Origin: Strigamia acuminata
Taxonomy: Eukaryota > Arthropoda > Chilopoda > Geophilomorpha > Linotaeniidae
Direction of reading: 5' to 3'
Length of the DNA stretch: 64,000 bases
Assembly: GCA_949358305.1 (NCBI GenBank)
Contig: OX442322.1
Span: forward strand, 4,092,001 to 4,156,000
The notes under the pieces: generated by a model
Seen by the model: the letters and a program-made list of their open reading frames with translations, nothing else
Database searches by the model: none
What the model was told of the DNA's origin: nothing
Shown: positions 34,876 to 46,339 of the stretch, in pieces
Layout: each line of letters starts with the position of its first letter
How positions within the stretch are numbered: the first letter of the stretch is position 1
Translations under genes and position numbers: made by a program

Positions 34876-37800
34876 TCAGTAATACTGACGATAATTTGTT
34901 TGTGCTCGCGGTCTTAAATGCTTAAAACGGAAGTCACGTGTTTCGTCGACGACGCCCTCTGGTGGCAATTTCCGCAAACGCTGTCCTGACGTTTTTCTTT
35001 TATCGCCATCTAGTGGCAATTTCGTCAAACGTTTCTCCGACGTTTCGTCTTTATCGCCGACCAGCGGCAATTCTTTCAAACGTTTTCCCGTCGTCTCCTC
35101 CGGTTCGAACAACGACTTTAAAGAAATCTGATCTTCAACACTTATGAATCTTTCTGTGCATGGTTTTTTTGATTGTTTTAGTGATTTTTTAGTGTTAATT
35201 CTAACTTCTTCAATTCCTTTACTTTCCATCAACTTAGTTTTGTTAGAATTTTCCGCCTTCACCTCAGTTTCACTATTCCTGTCCATAATTATGGATACTT
35301 CTTTCCTTGGCTTGTAAGGTTTTAACCTTTCTACATTTACAATGTCTGATTTTTTACCAGTTGAATCTACTATTTGGTAATCGTTTGGTGCAGTTCGGCG
35401 CACTATTTCGTAAGGACCAGAATATTGTGGCAGTAATTTCTCACTGAGTCCAACCTTTCTGTTCGGTTTTTTCAAATAAACGTATTCTCCAGGCTCGAAC
35501 TCCACAACCTTTCTGTTCTTATCAAATCTTTCTTTGCTTTTAGCTGACATCTGCTCCAGTCTCTGGTTTGAGATTCTCCTTGCTGCCTCGATGAATTTGG
35601 CAGTTCTCAAAGTGAATTCCTTCTTCGGGAGATTCAGATTCACATCGACGTTAACATCTGCTTCATACCCCCTTAATAAAAAGTATGGGGTATATCCAGT
35701 TGTCTCGTGAACCGACGTGTTGTACGAGAATAACAGGTGTGGCAGGAAATCATCCCAGTCCGTATGATCTTCATTTACGTAGTTCAGAAGCATTTTCGCA
35801 AGTGTTGCGTTAAAACGCTCCGTTAAACCGTTTGTCCTGGCATGATATCCGCTAGTTGTTTTATGTTTTGATTTATAGAGTCTCGAGACCTCCTCCATCA
35901 CTTCATTTCTGTATTCTGTACCACGGTCAGTCAGAATTTCCCTTGGAGATCCTTCTTTCACCATTATCTCATAAACTAAAGCATCCGCTGCTGCAATGGC
36001 CGTGCAAGTTGGTGACGCTCTCGCACAGACCGCTCTAGATAAATAGTCCGTCATAACAAACACATAATTATTCCCTTTCTTTGAAGTCGGGAACTTTCCT
36101 AAAGTGTCCATTCCTACTCTTTGGAATGGTCTGGTCACGGTTGTCCAGGGCTGCAATAATCCTTTTGGTGGTGTGGTATCTGTTTTTGCTGCAGCGCACT
36201 TCTTGCAGGACAAGACGTAGTCTCTGACCTCTGCATAAATTCTGGGCCAATGGAATCTGGTGCTTATTCTTTTCCAAGTTTTCGACAGGCCCAGATGAGC
36301 TCCTGGAAGGCCATCATGCATCTCGTGCAGAACATCTTGCTGTAAGTGTTTTGGCACAACCAGCAGTAACCTTTCGTTGCCCAGGAAATTCTTCCTTCTG
36401 AACAAAACTTCATCCTGGAGCACGAACTGTTGTAAAGATCGTCTCTTCTTTTTCGAAAGGCGCTCAATATCTCGAAGTGCATCAACGTATTCCTTCAGCT
36501 TCTGATCCTTTCGCTGCTCGGCAGGTAGGTCCAGATTTTCCAGTAGCAACAAAGGTAAATCAATTATTTCTTCTTCGCCCACTGCCTCAGGAATACGACT
36601 TAACGCATCTGCATCTTGATGTTTTTTACCACTCTTGTGAATGACCTCGTAGTCATAGTCCACCAATTGGAGTGACCATCTGGTGAGTCGTCCGTTGGGA
36701 TTTCTCACTGTTTTGAGCCACTGCAACGCTGAATGGTCCGTAATAACGTAGAACTTTTGGCCATACAAGTAAGGTCGGAACTTTTGTATACCAAAGATGA
36801 TTGCAAGGCACTCACGCTCCGTTGTATCATAGTTCTGCTCTGCTTTGCTAAGCAGTCGGCTAGCGTAGGCTACGACATGTTCTTGTTTATTTATCTTTTG
36901 TTTCAGCACAACTCCTAATCCATATGCACTGGCGTCAGTAGAGATCATAAAGGGCTCGCTGAAATTTGGATGAGCCAGCACTGGAACTGTCGTTAGGGCC
37001 GTCTTCAGCTTCTGGAACGCTTCATCGTGTGGCGGTCCCCAATCATACTTTTCTTCTTTCTTTGTCAGATTTACAAGGCACTTGGACACGTCTGAAAAAC
37101 CACGAATAAATTTGCGATAATAAGAACATAATCCAAGAAATCCTTGCAACTGCTTTACTGTTGTTGGTTTTGGGAACTTCGCCACGGACTCCAAATTACG
37201 TGGATCCGGTGAAACTCCTTTTGCATTGATGACGTGTCCCAAATACTTAATGGTATCCGTTCCAAAAGTGCATTTACTTAATTTGACCTTTAAATTCGCC
37301 GTGCGCAATTTCGAAAAGACGTTGTCTAAATCAACCAAATGCTGGTCGAATGTCTTTGAAAAAATGATCAGATCGTCCAAGTAGGCTATACACACTTTTC
37401 CTAGGAGGTTACCAAGCACTTTGTTCATGAGCTTTTGGAATGCCGCAGGGCTATTACACAAGCCCTGGCCCAGTACATTAAATTCGTAATGACCGGAAGA
37501 CGTTGTGAACGCAGTCTTTTCCTTATCCTCCTCATCGATCTCGACTTGGAAATATCCCTGGATTAAATCCATCATGGAAAAATACTTCGCACCTGACAGT
37601 TGGTCTAAGGTGTCGTCGATTCGGGGGAGTGGGTAAACCATCTTCTTAGTCACTGCATTCAGCCGCCTCCAATCAACACAAAACCGCCATTTGCCATCAC
37701 GTCTCTTAATTAAAAGCACTGGCGCACTCCATGGACTCTCGGACTCTCTGATTACATCCATTTCAAGCAGTTTCTGGGTTTCCTCTGCTTCGACTTCTTT

Positions 37801-38786
37801 CTCTTTCATGGATCGGCGATATGGCTGCAGGTGAATTGGCTGTGCATCACCTGTGTCTATTTTATGCTTGTAGACCTTTACTCTGCCGAGATCCTGATCT
37901 GAAGTGGCAAATCTATCTTCATTTCTGCGCAGTAGGTTCTTCAGCTGCTCCTTTTGGTTTGTATCCAGTAGATCACTTGACACAGCAGAATCAAAGTTCA
38001 AGCCATTAGGTGGCTGCTCCTCAAAACTGCCAATGTCAATGACATGGTATGCCTTGGCAATCGCTGTTCCTTTCTGCAGATAAACCGCCTTCTTCGTCGG
38101 ATTCGCAACTCGCATTATGCCTGATCCATCCTTAAATGTAGTTAGAGTTTTACAGCCAATTACTCCCAATCTATCAGTCAAATTGGATAATGGCTCTGCA
38201 AACAAATCTTCATTAGTTTTATTATTGTTCACTCCAATGAAAAGCATGCATTCGTGCATTGCTGGAATTTTTATTGATTTAGTAAGTCTGCCAATAAATG
38301 TTTGTTCCAGATAATTTCTTGACATTGGAAAAACTTCCGGTTTAAATCCTTCACTTTTTCGCCCCACAAAGACCTTCCGTCGGTCATAGTCCAACACACA
38401 CCCTGCTTGTTTGAGGAAAGGATCACCTAGTAAGAGCTCATGACCAAATCCCCGCACTACTAATACCTCCATGCTGTAGTCCAATCTTCCAATGGTGACT
38501 GTAATTTTCCCAATTCCTTCAGGAGATATTAAGGAGTTATCAATTACCCTCAGTTTTATGTAAGGGCAAGGCCGACGAAACAGGTGCACTCTGTCTGCCA
38601 GTTCCTCACTTATAATGTTTCTATATCCACCTGAATCCAATACACCTTTAACTTCCAAATCATCCACTACAACAGGTATTGTTAGCATCTCCTCAGTGGT
38701 GTTAATGTCAACTATTTCCAACTTCCTTCTCATCCTTCTTCTTCTCCTTCTTCTCTTTGACTGTCTTTGCGGCACTACTAGTTTCC
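34876..38786 (-). CDS. pol: Gypsy-2 pol polyprotein (PR-RT-RNaseH-IN)
   Basis: Open from the gag slippery site to 34876, about 1,300 residues from 38775 (the nominal start there is GTG; entry is by -1 frameshift). It begins with a run of Arg. Then come the protease with LDSGGYRNI (about 48), RT with YLDDLIIFS (about 465), RNase H with STDASAYGLGVVL (about 613), an integrase zinc domain HDGLPGAHLG ... CKKCAAAK (about 815-860) and the DDE core: MDTLG (D, about 889), TDRGTEY (D, about 950), LTERFNAT (E, about 985). The C-terminal extension carries four near-repeats of the type KRLxKLPLxGDK (34900-35090). No stops. A standard Ty3/gypsy polyprotein. Confidence 0.95.
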
Positions 38787-40003
38787 CCGGTTCTGTTGTT
38801 TTTGATTCCCAGGTGGATTTCTTGCTTGGTTATTACCGCTGTTATTGTTAGCAGGACCATTTCCTTGGTTACCGTTATTTTCTTCATTATTCTTATTATT
38901 ATAACGCCAAGTATCACGCCTCTTCCCACCGCCACCTCTGTTTTGTGACGCACAGCAGGTGCAGTTGGGCTGATGGAAACATCCGGGTCCAGTTTGCTGC
39001 TGCTGAAAATTCTGCCAGTTCTGCGGAGAACTTTGCTGGAATTGCTGCTGCTTCTGCTGGGTTCCTTGGAAAAATTTCCTCCTTGACGCTGATTGTTGAC
39101 TGGGGTAAACCAAGTCCCTTGATGGAAAATTGGAGAGATCGCTTCTTGCAATACGCCATTCTGCAAAAACATATTCTGTTCTTTTAGAAAATTATTTTCT
39201 GCTACCAGTTCTGCATGCGACTTTGGGGCTTCTGCCACTCCAGTCAAATAAGTTGACGGTGCGACGGTCGCCTTGTCAGCCACAAGTTTCTGTACGAGGG
39301 TCAGTAAAGCTGTCGACGGATCTTCCTTCACTCCATGGGCTTCATAAAGCTGAACTCTTTCCATCAAATCATCCATAGCTGTAGGAAAAACTGTCATCAA
39401 CCTGTCTTTTATCGGCTGTTTCATAGCCTGATAGACATAGTTGATTTTCTGGGTTTCACTGAGGGCTGGTCTGGCAAATGAACACAAGTGGAGAACTTTC
39501 TTAATAAAGTCAATGGCTGTCCCTTCTTCATGCTTAAGGGCGTGTAGGGTATTGAGGACGTGCTCGGGCCTACGGCGGAATTTTTTCTGCAATGCTGCTT
39601 TCCATTCGTCCCAAGCCCAGCTAGGGTTAGCTTGTAGCTGCTCGACGTACCAGGAGAGCGCATCTTCCTTCATTACAATCGGCAGATGCTTGGCACGTTC
39701 CGTATCCGTAGCAACAATCGCTTCATAACCAACAATCCATTCGTCAATGTTCCCAGTTTTGGTATCATAATTGACTGGATTGCGCTTTTGCACTACTAGT
39801 CCCTTTAATAGGGTTTCCAACGTTGCAGTTGAACTAATCGCCATCTTGACTTCTTCTAGAGGTTCACTATCCTCTGGTTCTGGTTCACTGTCCAAATGTT
39901 CATCAGACTTGAATTCTGTTGTTAATGTGTAAAGTTGTCCTCGGTCCGCAATTATACTTGATGATTTCTTGCGAAATGTTATGTTGGAGGAATCCAGTTC
40001 CAC
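38778..40003 (-). pseudogene. gag: Gypsy-2 gag, one frameshift
   Basis: The ATG at 40003 (MELDSSNITFRKK) opens a gag with an acidic N-terminus and a retrotransposon gag domain (IDEWIVGYEAIVATDTERA ... WAWDEWKAALQKKF ... SFARPALSETQKINYVYQ). Near 39110 the original frame is lost. The phase that continues naturally (from about 39113) is Gln/Asn-rich (QQKQQQFQQSS), contains the Cys/His cluster CFHQPNCTCC and ends in NRGN-stop at the frameshift heptamer. The phase that stays open from the ATG instead runs to 38708 with an unnatural Ile/Val-rich tail. A one-base deletion around 39100-39125 explains this. The copy probably cannot make full Gag. Confidence 0.8.
38781..38787 (-). promoter_or_regulatory. 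-1 ribosomal frameshift site G GGA AAC
   Basis: On the element strand gag ends CGG GGA AAC TAG TAG. G GGA AAC is a canonical X XXY YYZ heptamer in the gag frame, touching the stop. A -1 slip leads to CTA GTA GTG CCG, the pol frame. Confidence 0.75.
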
Positions 40004-40600
40004 TGTAGATCCACTTCACAACAGAAGACACAAACTTTCACAAATCACAAATTCACCTCACTTGTGAAACACTAATCACTAAAACACTTTCACCATGCTA
40101 AGGAGAAAAGAAAATAATTCATAATATTATTACTTATAACTGTGCATGAGTTAAAATTGTTTTAAAACTATTTACAATTCTTAAAATTATTCAAAATATT
40201 TATAACCTTAAAATGATTTATCATTAAAACTAGGTTTTAATTCTAAAATACTGTTTAATTGTTTTCAACTAATTAAATATTCAGTAACATGCAAACTCAT
40301 TTAACATTCATGCTCAGTTTCAACTCAAACACTTAAATATTCAACACTTTTACACAAGATAATTAAATATTCAACATTTTTACACAAAATAATCAAATAT
40401 TCATTCCCAATTCTCAATTTTCACACTAAAATTGATTTTCACAAGTCTCTTAATTTGCTTTCAAATCTGATAATATTATAGGCAATTTGCTTTATCAACC
40501 TTACTCATTTTCAGGGACAAATTTTCAACTATTTTACTCAAAATTCCAGATTTTTACTAACATTTTAGCTCTTAAATAAAGCAATTATACAGGGACTTTC
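40004..40600. other. Gypsy-2 untranslated leader
   Basis: About 600 bp of AT-rich DNA with recurring 'ttaaatattcaaca' words between 40270 and 40400. No coding frame. Confidence 0.5.
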
Positions 40601-40618
40601 AAATCCGCATCTCCACCA
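40601..40618 (-). other. Primer-binding site, tRNA-Ala
   Basis: The plus strand ends ...GCATCTCCACCA. The last 12 nt match the 3' end of eukaryotic tRNA-Ala, including the U that pairs with G3. It lies 3 nt from the LTR. Confidence 0.7.
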
Positions 40619-40621
40619 CTT

Positions 40622-41165
40622 TGTTACGTGTGGGTTGGGGTGATCCACACACATAACAAATGCTAATTAATTTAGCAAAGACCTTGAAATCCTTTAGGTG
40701 AAATAATTGAGAAAACTGATTTATCATTTAAATAAATCTCTTTTATTCTATGGGATTTATTACAAACTTAACAAAATCAAATGATAAACATAATCCTTTA
40801 TTTTACATAAACATAAAGTAAGAAAGCAAGAATGATAATCAAATTATATCTCTATGAATTTGGAAAGGCGGGGTGGGACCAAGCGCTGTGTGCGCTGGTC
40901 CACAGAAGCCTTTACTTACCATGTTAACTGTTTGAGGCTCAGAACATTTCTGCTCTCTCAAACCCACTTAGCTCACCAGGTAAACTCTGGGTCCACCCCC
41001 GCTCTACTTGATTGATTAGTCCAGTTGCCCTGTGCATAATTAACACAGTGACAACTGGTGAGCGGATTTGGAAACTCCAGTGTGCCTAGTGAGAGCTTTC
41101 AGAATTAATTCTCTAAACAGAGCGTTTAGGCCCGCTGTCGTACAGCGAGGTCTGCGCTCGTAACA
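40622..41165 (-). repeat. Gypsy-2 5' LTR
   Basis: Partner of 33719-34262. It ends CGTAACA at 41165 and is followed by the ATAT target duplication. Confidence 0.95.
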
Positions 41166-42367
41166 ATATGATGTTTGGCTTTGTCCATTTTTGATACGGA
41201 GATCAAATTCGCCTCAAATTTTGGCGCAAACAGCACATCTTGGAGATTCGTGACACATTCTACATTGTTGATCATTGTGACAATCTGGACTTTGCCCTTT
41301 CCAAGAACTTCGGAATGTCCTTGACCTAATGCTATGTTAAAGGGCACAACTTTAACAAAGTCCTGAAACCAAGCCTGGACGTGGCACACATGATCCGTTG
41401 CCCCACAATCCACTATCCATTCATGTGATTGCATGAAGTGAATTGTGGGCATTGGTTGAGGCGCACTGGCGAAAAAGTTCGTTTCCCGTCTTGCGCTGGA
41501 ATTCCCCCTTGGCCTCGAATCATCACGGTTTGAGTTCTTATTGCGTTTGCGGCTAGAACTTCTTGGCTTCCTTTGAAGTGAAGCTGTCGGCTGATTTTTG
41601 TCATCTCGGCGCGGCGGTAATGGACATTTATTTGCGTAATGGCCAAATTCCTGGCAATTAAAACACTGCACCGAAGATAACGGTCGAGAGGGACGAGAAC
41701 GATTTCTCCCACGTTGCTGTTTTTCACCAGCATAGGCACGTGGAGATTTAGAATTGTCTATGTCGCGCGAATCCATAGCTTTGAGTCGCATATGTTCTGC
41801 GAGTAATTGTTCAGACACTTTCTTTGGTGTAAATTCTCCTTTGGGCAAGTGATATGTCGTGAATGAAATCTGTGAATATTCACGAGGCAATAAGTCCAAG
41901 TATTGGTAAGCGTGGTGATCAGACGAAGTTATCTCTCCGATATCCTTCATTTGGCGGACATGATAGTCAACGCGTCCTAAGAAGTCGGCCATATCTTCGC
42001 CCTGCTCTAGGCGCAAATTCAAAAATTCCCGGCGCATGGCTGCCTGTCGTGCACGAGATGATGGCGCATAAATGTTGGCTAAAATGTCCCATGCTTCCTT
42101 CGGGGTTTTACAATCATCTAGCGCAGACTTCTTCGCCTCGCTTACAGAACAGTATATTAAGCCTAATGCCTTGGCTTTACGACGCTTGTACTTCTTTTTC
42201 TCTTTGTCCCCAGCTGTTTTAAGGAAATCTTCCTCCTCTTCTTCCGTTACGTGTTCCCACAATTCCTCGCTTCGGAGTACCATGCGCATTGAGCGCTGCC
42301 AAAGTTCGTAGTTTCCTACGCTAAGGATGGGAAGACGTCCTGGATTTCCGTCTGCGGACTTCGACAT
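41166..42367 (-). pseudogene. gag: Copia-2 gag-protease part of polyprotein
   Basis: The ATG at 42367 (MSKSADGNPGRLPILSV) opens Ty1/copia Gag: GNYELWQRSMRMVLRSEELW, then the UBN2 domain (AKKSALDDCKTPKEAWDIL, FLNLRLEQGEDMADFLGRV). A CCHC knuckle, CFNCQEFGHYANKC, precedes a basic Ser/Arg stretch and the aspartic protease with IVDCGATDHVCH; Cys replaces the usual Ser, as is seen in other copia proteases. The frame is cut at 41166 by Gypsy-2 and resumes at 33718 in the same phase. Up to the insertion no stop is seen. Confidence 0.9.
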
Positions 42368-43197
42368 GACGTGGAGTTACGAAACAATCCGTAGCAAAAC
42401 ACACTGGATGGAGAATGGTACAATTGGAGCACTTGACGGTCTCGGTGCACAATATCGCGTAGCACTACACAAATACGGCGCACTAATCGGAGCACTGTCA
42501 AAGCGGATATCAATCGAATTGGGCGACCACTTCTGAAGTGGCCAAATAACCCTAGCCAGCCAACACACAGGGGTCCGTTCGCCTGCCTGGAGGCGCGGGA
42601 GTACCTGTTGGCCACGGTAAGCACTGGCTAGGAATGAGTTAATGCGGTAGTTCCGACTGGAACAGAAGAGCAAAAACTATTCTAAAGGACCCACAAAAAC
42701 TTAATACGACCTTAAATACTAACAAGCTAATTACGACAACTGAAAGGCAAGTATTAATTAGTGTGATGAGACGTTGCGCCAATATTCGAGAATCGAAAAT
42801 GGCGTTGTTGCGCATTTAAAATGCGAAAATCCTGGAAAATTGTCGTAACAACGACCGTACACGGTGTACGAGGTCGGGATATCCAATTCGTCGTTCACGC
42901 TGTGTAAAGCGGGTTTCCAACGTCGAATCTCGTTGGAAAACGGCGAAAATCTGAAAATAAATTGAAATTCGTCTCGAAAATTGCGAAACCCGCAGAAATT
43001 CGGACGAAATTAAATGGAAAATCGTAGAGCTGGTCGTGCAGACCACGCGAGAACGTCGGCGTGTCGTCTCAAACGTTCTAGAGACGAAAATCGTCGCGGA
43101 AATCGGCGCAATCTGCAAATAGAAAATTTATCGCAAATTCGCGAATTTCGCGAAAATAACGATAAAATTAGCGGTTTCGGCGTGCTACAAGGATAGC
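42368..43197. other. Copia-2 untranslated leader
   Basis: 830 bp between primer site and gag, with recurring 'cgaaaat' and 'tcgcg' words near 42930-43170. No supported frame on the element strand. Confidence 0.5.
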
Positions 43198-43215
43198 AAC
43201 CATCCTCTGCTACCA
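43198..43215 (-). other. Primer-binding site, initiator tRNA-Met 3' end
   Basis: The plus strand reads AACCATCCTCTGCTACCA, identical to the 3' terminus of eukaryotic initiator tRNA-Met with CCA. It lies 2 nt from the LTR at 43218. Confidence 0.92.
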
Positions 43216-43217
43216 CT

Positions 43218-43687
43218 TGTAGTAGAGGAGTGCGCTCACAGTATAAAATACTGTGTGTGGAAGCGAGTTTAAATGCCGAAACACGGCTAATATGAGCGCA
43301 ATGACGTGCGCGCACCTCCAGCGCTTGAAAATGATGGAAAATGAAGTCACTGCACTCTAAAGTGCTCATATATAGCAAACACAATGTAAAATAAACTAAA
43401 TGTTTAATAAAAACGAAAATGCTTACATAATTTGGTCCATTTAGATGGAGAAAATACATGAGTGCTTGCTGGCATGCAAGCGGCCATTGTGATTGAGAGA
43501 AAACATACAATTGACACCATCTGGTGTTGGAAAAAGTAAACTAATACTAACATGATGCAGGCAGCATTATGCCCAATGTTAAATAATGAAATAAATCCTA
43601 ATAAATACACTAGGCTGCATAATGCAGTAATACTTTAAGAAATGCGCAAAACAAGTACGGAGGACTGTTTGGCATCGATAAACAACA
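43218..43687 (-). repeat. Copia-2 5' LTR
   Basis: Partner of 29423-29892, followed directly by the target duplication GACTT. Confidence 0.95.
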
Positions 43688-43692
43688 GACTT

Positions 43693-44043
43693 CACCTGCT
43701 TCTATCACAACTGGTTTTTTTGGAACGTTTCATTTTACTGGAGGGAAAATGAATAAATGACGTGATTTGTTTACATGTACTTTGTTGGCAAAATCACACA
43801 TATTAACCATTTTTAGGAAAGTGGGAGGTAATTAAAGTGAAAGTGGGGGTAAATCGTATGGACTTCCAATGACAGTGGGCAACATTTGCCATTGTTTAAA
43901 GTTTTCTGAGGGTATTGGAAGTGGGGGTTACGGCAAAATTAAAAGTGGGGGTAATTTTAAACGGTTTGTCTCGAGATGGTGAGTCGAATGCTATATTGCA
44001 CGTATGGGTCAGGGTGTTTGATCACATGTTGAATCTGCACTTG
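43693..44043. other. Unassigned flank of Copia-2
   Basis: Contains three near-copies of 'aagtgggggt(a/t)a' (about 43847, 43921, 43944). It would join directly to 29417 before the Copia-2 insertion. No gene. Confidence 0.35.
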
Positions 44044-44400
44044 GTGAAATTTTGGCTATGTCCAACACGCTTCATTGGTGAAATTTTGGCTATGTCCAAC
44101 ACGCTTTGTTGGTGAAATTTGGCTATGTCCAACACGCTTCGTTGGTGATATTTTGACTATGTTCCACAAGCTTGGTTTGATATTTCGGCTATGTTCCACA
44201 AGCTTGGTTTGATATTTTGACTATGTTCCACAAGCTTGGTTTGATATTTCGGCTATGTTCCCCAAGCTTGGTTTGATATTTTGACTATGTTCCACAAGCT
44301 TGGTTTGATATTTCGGCTATGTTCCAGAAGCTTGGTTTGATATTCCGGCTATGTCCATCACGCTTGGTTCGATATTTTGACTAAGTTCCACAAGCTTCTG
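44044..44400 (+). repeat. 32-34 bp minisatellite
   Basis: About ten copies of ctatgttccacaagcttgg + tttgatatttcgg and the variant ctatgtccaacacgcttc + ggtgaaatttt. Many units carry AAGCTT. The older left units (Cys/Thr variant) grade into the more homogeneous right units. Confidence 0.85.
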
Positions 44401-44465
44401 TATTTATATTTGTACTTATTTCTTATTTCATGTATTTATATTTGCAATTATTTCTTATTTTAATT

Positions 44466-44668
44466 AAAATTCAATTCATTTGTAAATAAATGTATTAAGA
44501 TTTTTTAATAAAAAAGTCAATTGAAATGTTTAATAGGAAATGTAAAATGTCTAATTCATTTCATTTACAAATAAATGTATTAAGAATTTTTACATTTCCT
44601 ATTAAACATTTCAATTGACTTTTTTATTAAAAAATCTTAATACATTTATCTGCAAATAAATTGAATTA
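44466..44668. repeat. AT-rich inverted repeat
   Basis: About 80 bp at 44468-44547 ('aaatgtattaagatttttta ... ggaaatgtaaa') recur reversed at about 44588-44668, with a 40-bp loop. A further short inverted repeat lies at about 45000-45075 ('aatcaaatgaattctcatttgatt'). Possibly a degraded foldback element. Confidence 0.7.
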
Positions 44669-45623
44669 TCTTTATTTGACCTAAAAACAATTTCATTTTA
44701 AATAAAAATTCAATTGCCCCTGGGGAAATTTTTTTTATTCACAAATGAAATGTGACCTAGTTGAAAGACCAGTTTAATTGCAAAAGAGTTGAAATGTATT
44801 AACACAATTTAAAATGAGAATTCATTTGATTTTTTTGTCCTGTGTGTTGTTATTAATTCCTTATTTTAATTTTATTTACAAAAAAAAAAATAAAATTTAT
44901 TTTTAAATAAGAAAAAGTTAATTGAAAAAAAGTTTTTATTTGTTAATAGATATTAAAGTTGGAATTTATTAAACCAATTTAAAAATGAAATGGAATTAGA
45001 ATTAAAACTATCCATTAGAAAAAATCAAATGAATTCTCATTTGATTCTTTTTAATTCCATTTTAACTTTTATAATTAATAATTTTCATTTACAAATAAAA
45101 ATTTTATTCCTTCTAAGTAATGGAACTTTCCAAAACCAGCTGTGTTAAAAGTAAGCCATGTGACAGCATGTAATATATCTTGTAGGAAAAACGGATATGT
45201 GATCAAACAAACAAATTGATAAACATTTATCAAAACAAAAAAAAACAAAAAAAAAATGTTAAACAGTCGAATGAAAATATTTTTTTCCTCACCAGCAATT
45301 AAATTTCCCCCCGAAGGCTTTTGCTCTTTAAAAACAAAAATAGCCTTTAGAGATTTTTTTTAATGAGTCAGAAAAAACAGGTTTTCAAAGTGACTCAATC
45401 AGAAATAAATGAATAATAAATTGTAAAGAAAAATAATTTTATTCAGCTTTTAATTAAAAATTCTTTTACACATTTTATTTGTTTTTCAAAATTTTTTTTT
45501 TACATTGACAAACGAGTTAGCAGAACAGGGGGCACTGCAATGATTACATACGTCACAATTAAACAAGACACTGTTAAATGAATGGCGTAAGAATGCTCTA
45601 GTATGTTCATAAAACTCCATTTT
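44669..45623. other. AT-rich DNA, no gene
   Basis: Homopolymer-rich sequence with words such as 'ttaattgaaaa' and 'caaatgaattctcatttg'. No frame is supported. Confidence 0.4.
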
Positions 45624-45844
45624 TTATAAACATTCCTTCTCTTCATCAAAAAAATCTATATCCTTAATTTTCTTGCCCGGAATAATTTGATACAACTGCC
45701 TTATGTGTACTCTTGTTTCTGAGTTGAGAGAATCATGTATTATTCTTGCTCTTCTTTTTATTATTTTGCTTAGTTCAGGAAATTGTCCATCAATGCGAAA
45801 TACAAATGCAAAATTATTTATATCTGTAATTTCAGCTCCCCCAT
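45624..45844 (-). other. Coding-like segment, unknown
   Basis: On the minus strand a 73-codon stretch reads with normal protein composition (NNFAFVFRIDGQFPEL, RARIIHDSLNSETRVHIRQL, IPGKKIKDIDFFDEEKEC) and ends at TAA. It starts just after TTATAAGTAG, a possible splice acceptor. It could be the last exon of a host or transposon gene. I do not recognise it. Confidence 0.3.
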
Positions 45845-46339
45845 CTACTTATAAGTTCAAAGATTATTTGCAGTAATATTTTCTCACTTTTTTCATAAGT
45901 TGCACAAAAAAATTCCATGTTATTCAGCTGAGAAATAATTTATTTTTAATTGAAAATTTAATTAAAATGATGTTTACATACTATATTTTTAATTTATTTT
46001 TAATTGAAAATTTAATTAAAAGCAATTTTATTTATATTTTTAAAAATTTATTTATTTATTATGCATTGCCGGATGAGTCACGCTGCTTTAATATAATTAC
46101 ATGGTCACGTGTTTTGAATTAAATCAGGTGTTTATTCACATATTCATTTTTATTTCCAGATTTAATATGTGAAATATAATTTGTAATTACACCCAATTAA
46201 TCAAAAGACTATTTCCTTATTCAGAGAAAAAACAGTAAAACTAACAATATAAATATTATTTTAAAAACTTGTGATAATTAATTACATAATGCCGCATTAT
46301 ATATATATATATATATATATAGAGTATATAGAGTAGCAT
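45845..46339. other. AT-rich spacer with (TA)n
   Basis: Two copies of 'ttaattgaaaatttaattaaa' (about 45950 and 46000) and a (TA) run at 46298-46321. No gene. Confidence 0.4.

Larger units (their letters stand above)
33719..41165 (-). mobile_element. Gypsy-2: Ty3/gypsy element nested in Copia-2
   Basis: Two 544-bp LTRs (33719-34262, 40622-41165; offset 6,903) with ends TGTTACG...CGTAACA, flanked by the 4-bp duplication ATAT (33715-33718 and 41166-41169). On the minus strand: tRNA-Ala primer site, leader, gag (frame-broken), pol by -1 frameshift, a small acidic ORF remnant, polypurine tract. It inserted into the protease-integrase junction of Copia-2, so it is the younger of the two. Pol is intact. 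Confidence 0.95.
29423..43687 (-). mobile_element. Copia-2: full-length Ty1/copia element with nested Gypsy-2
   Basis: Two 470-bp LTRs (29423-29892, 43218-43687; constant offset 13,795) with TG...CA ends, flanked by the perfect 5-bp target duplication GACTT (29418-29422 and 43688-43692). On the minus strand: 5' LTR, initiator tRNA-Met primer site, leader, gag-protease (42367-41166), integrase (33718-31494), RT-RNase H (to 30100), polypurine tract, 3' LTR. Removing Gypsy-2 and one ATAT copy leaves about 6.8 kb, and the reading frame continues across the insertion point. One frameshift between integrase and RT (about 31535) disables it. It landed just downstream of Copia-1. Confidence 0.95.

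Noticed and set aside
38708-38777. C-terminal tail of the Gypsy-2 gag frame (Ile/Val-rich, then Lys/Glu-rich)
   Set aside because: Result of reading the wrong phase after a one-base lesion near 39110; the Gln/Asn-rich phase leads to the frameshift site and is the natural one.
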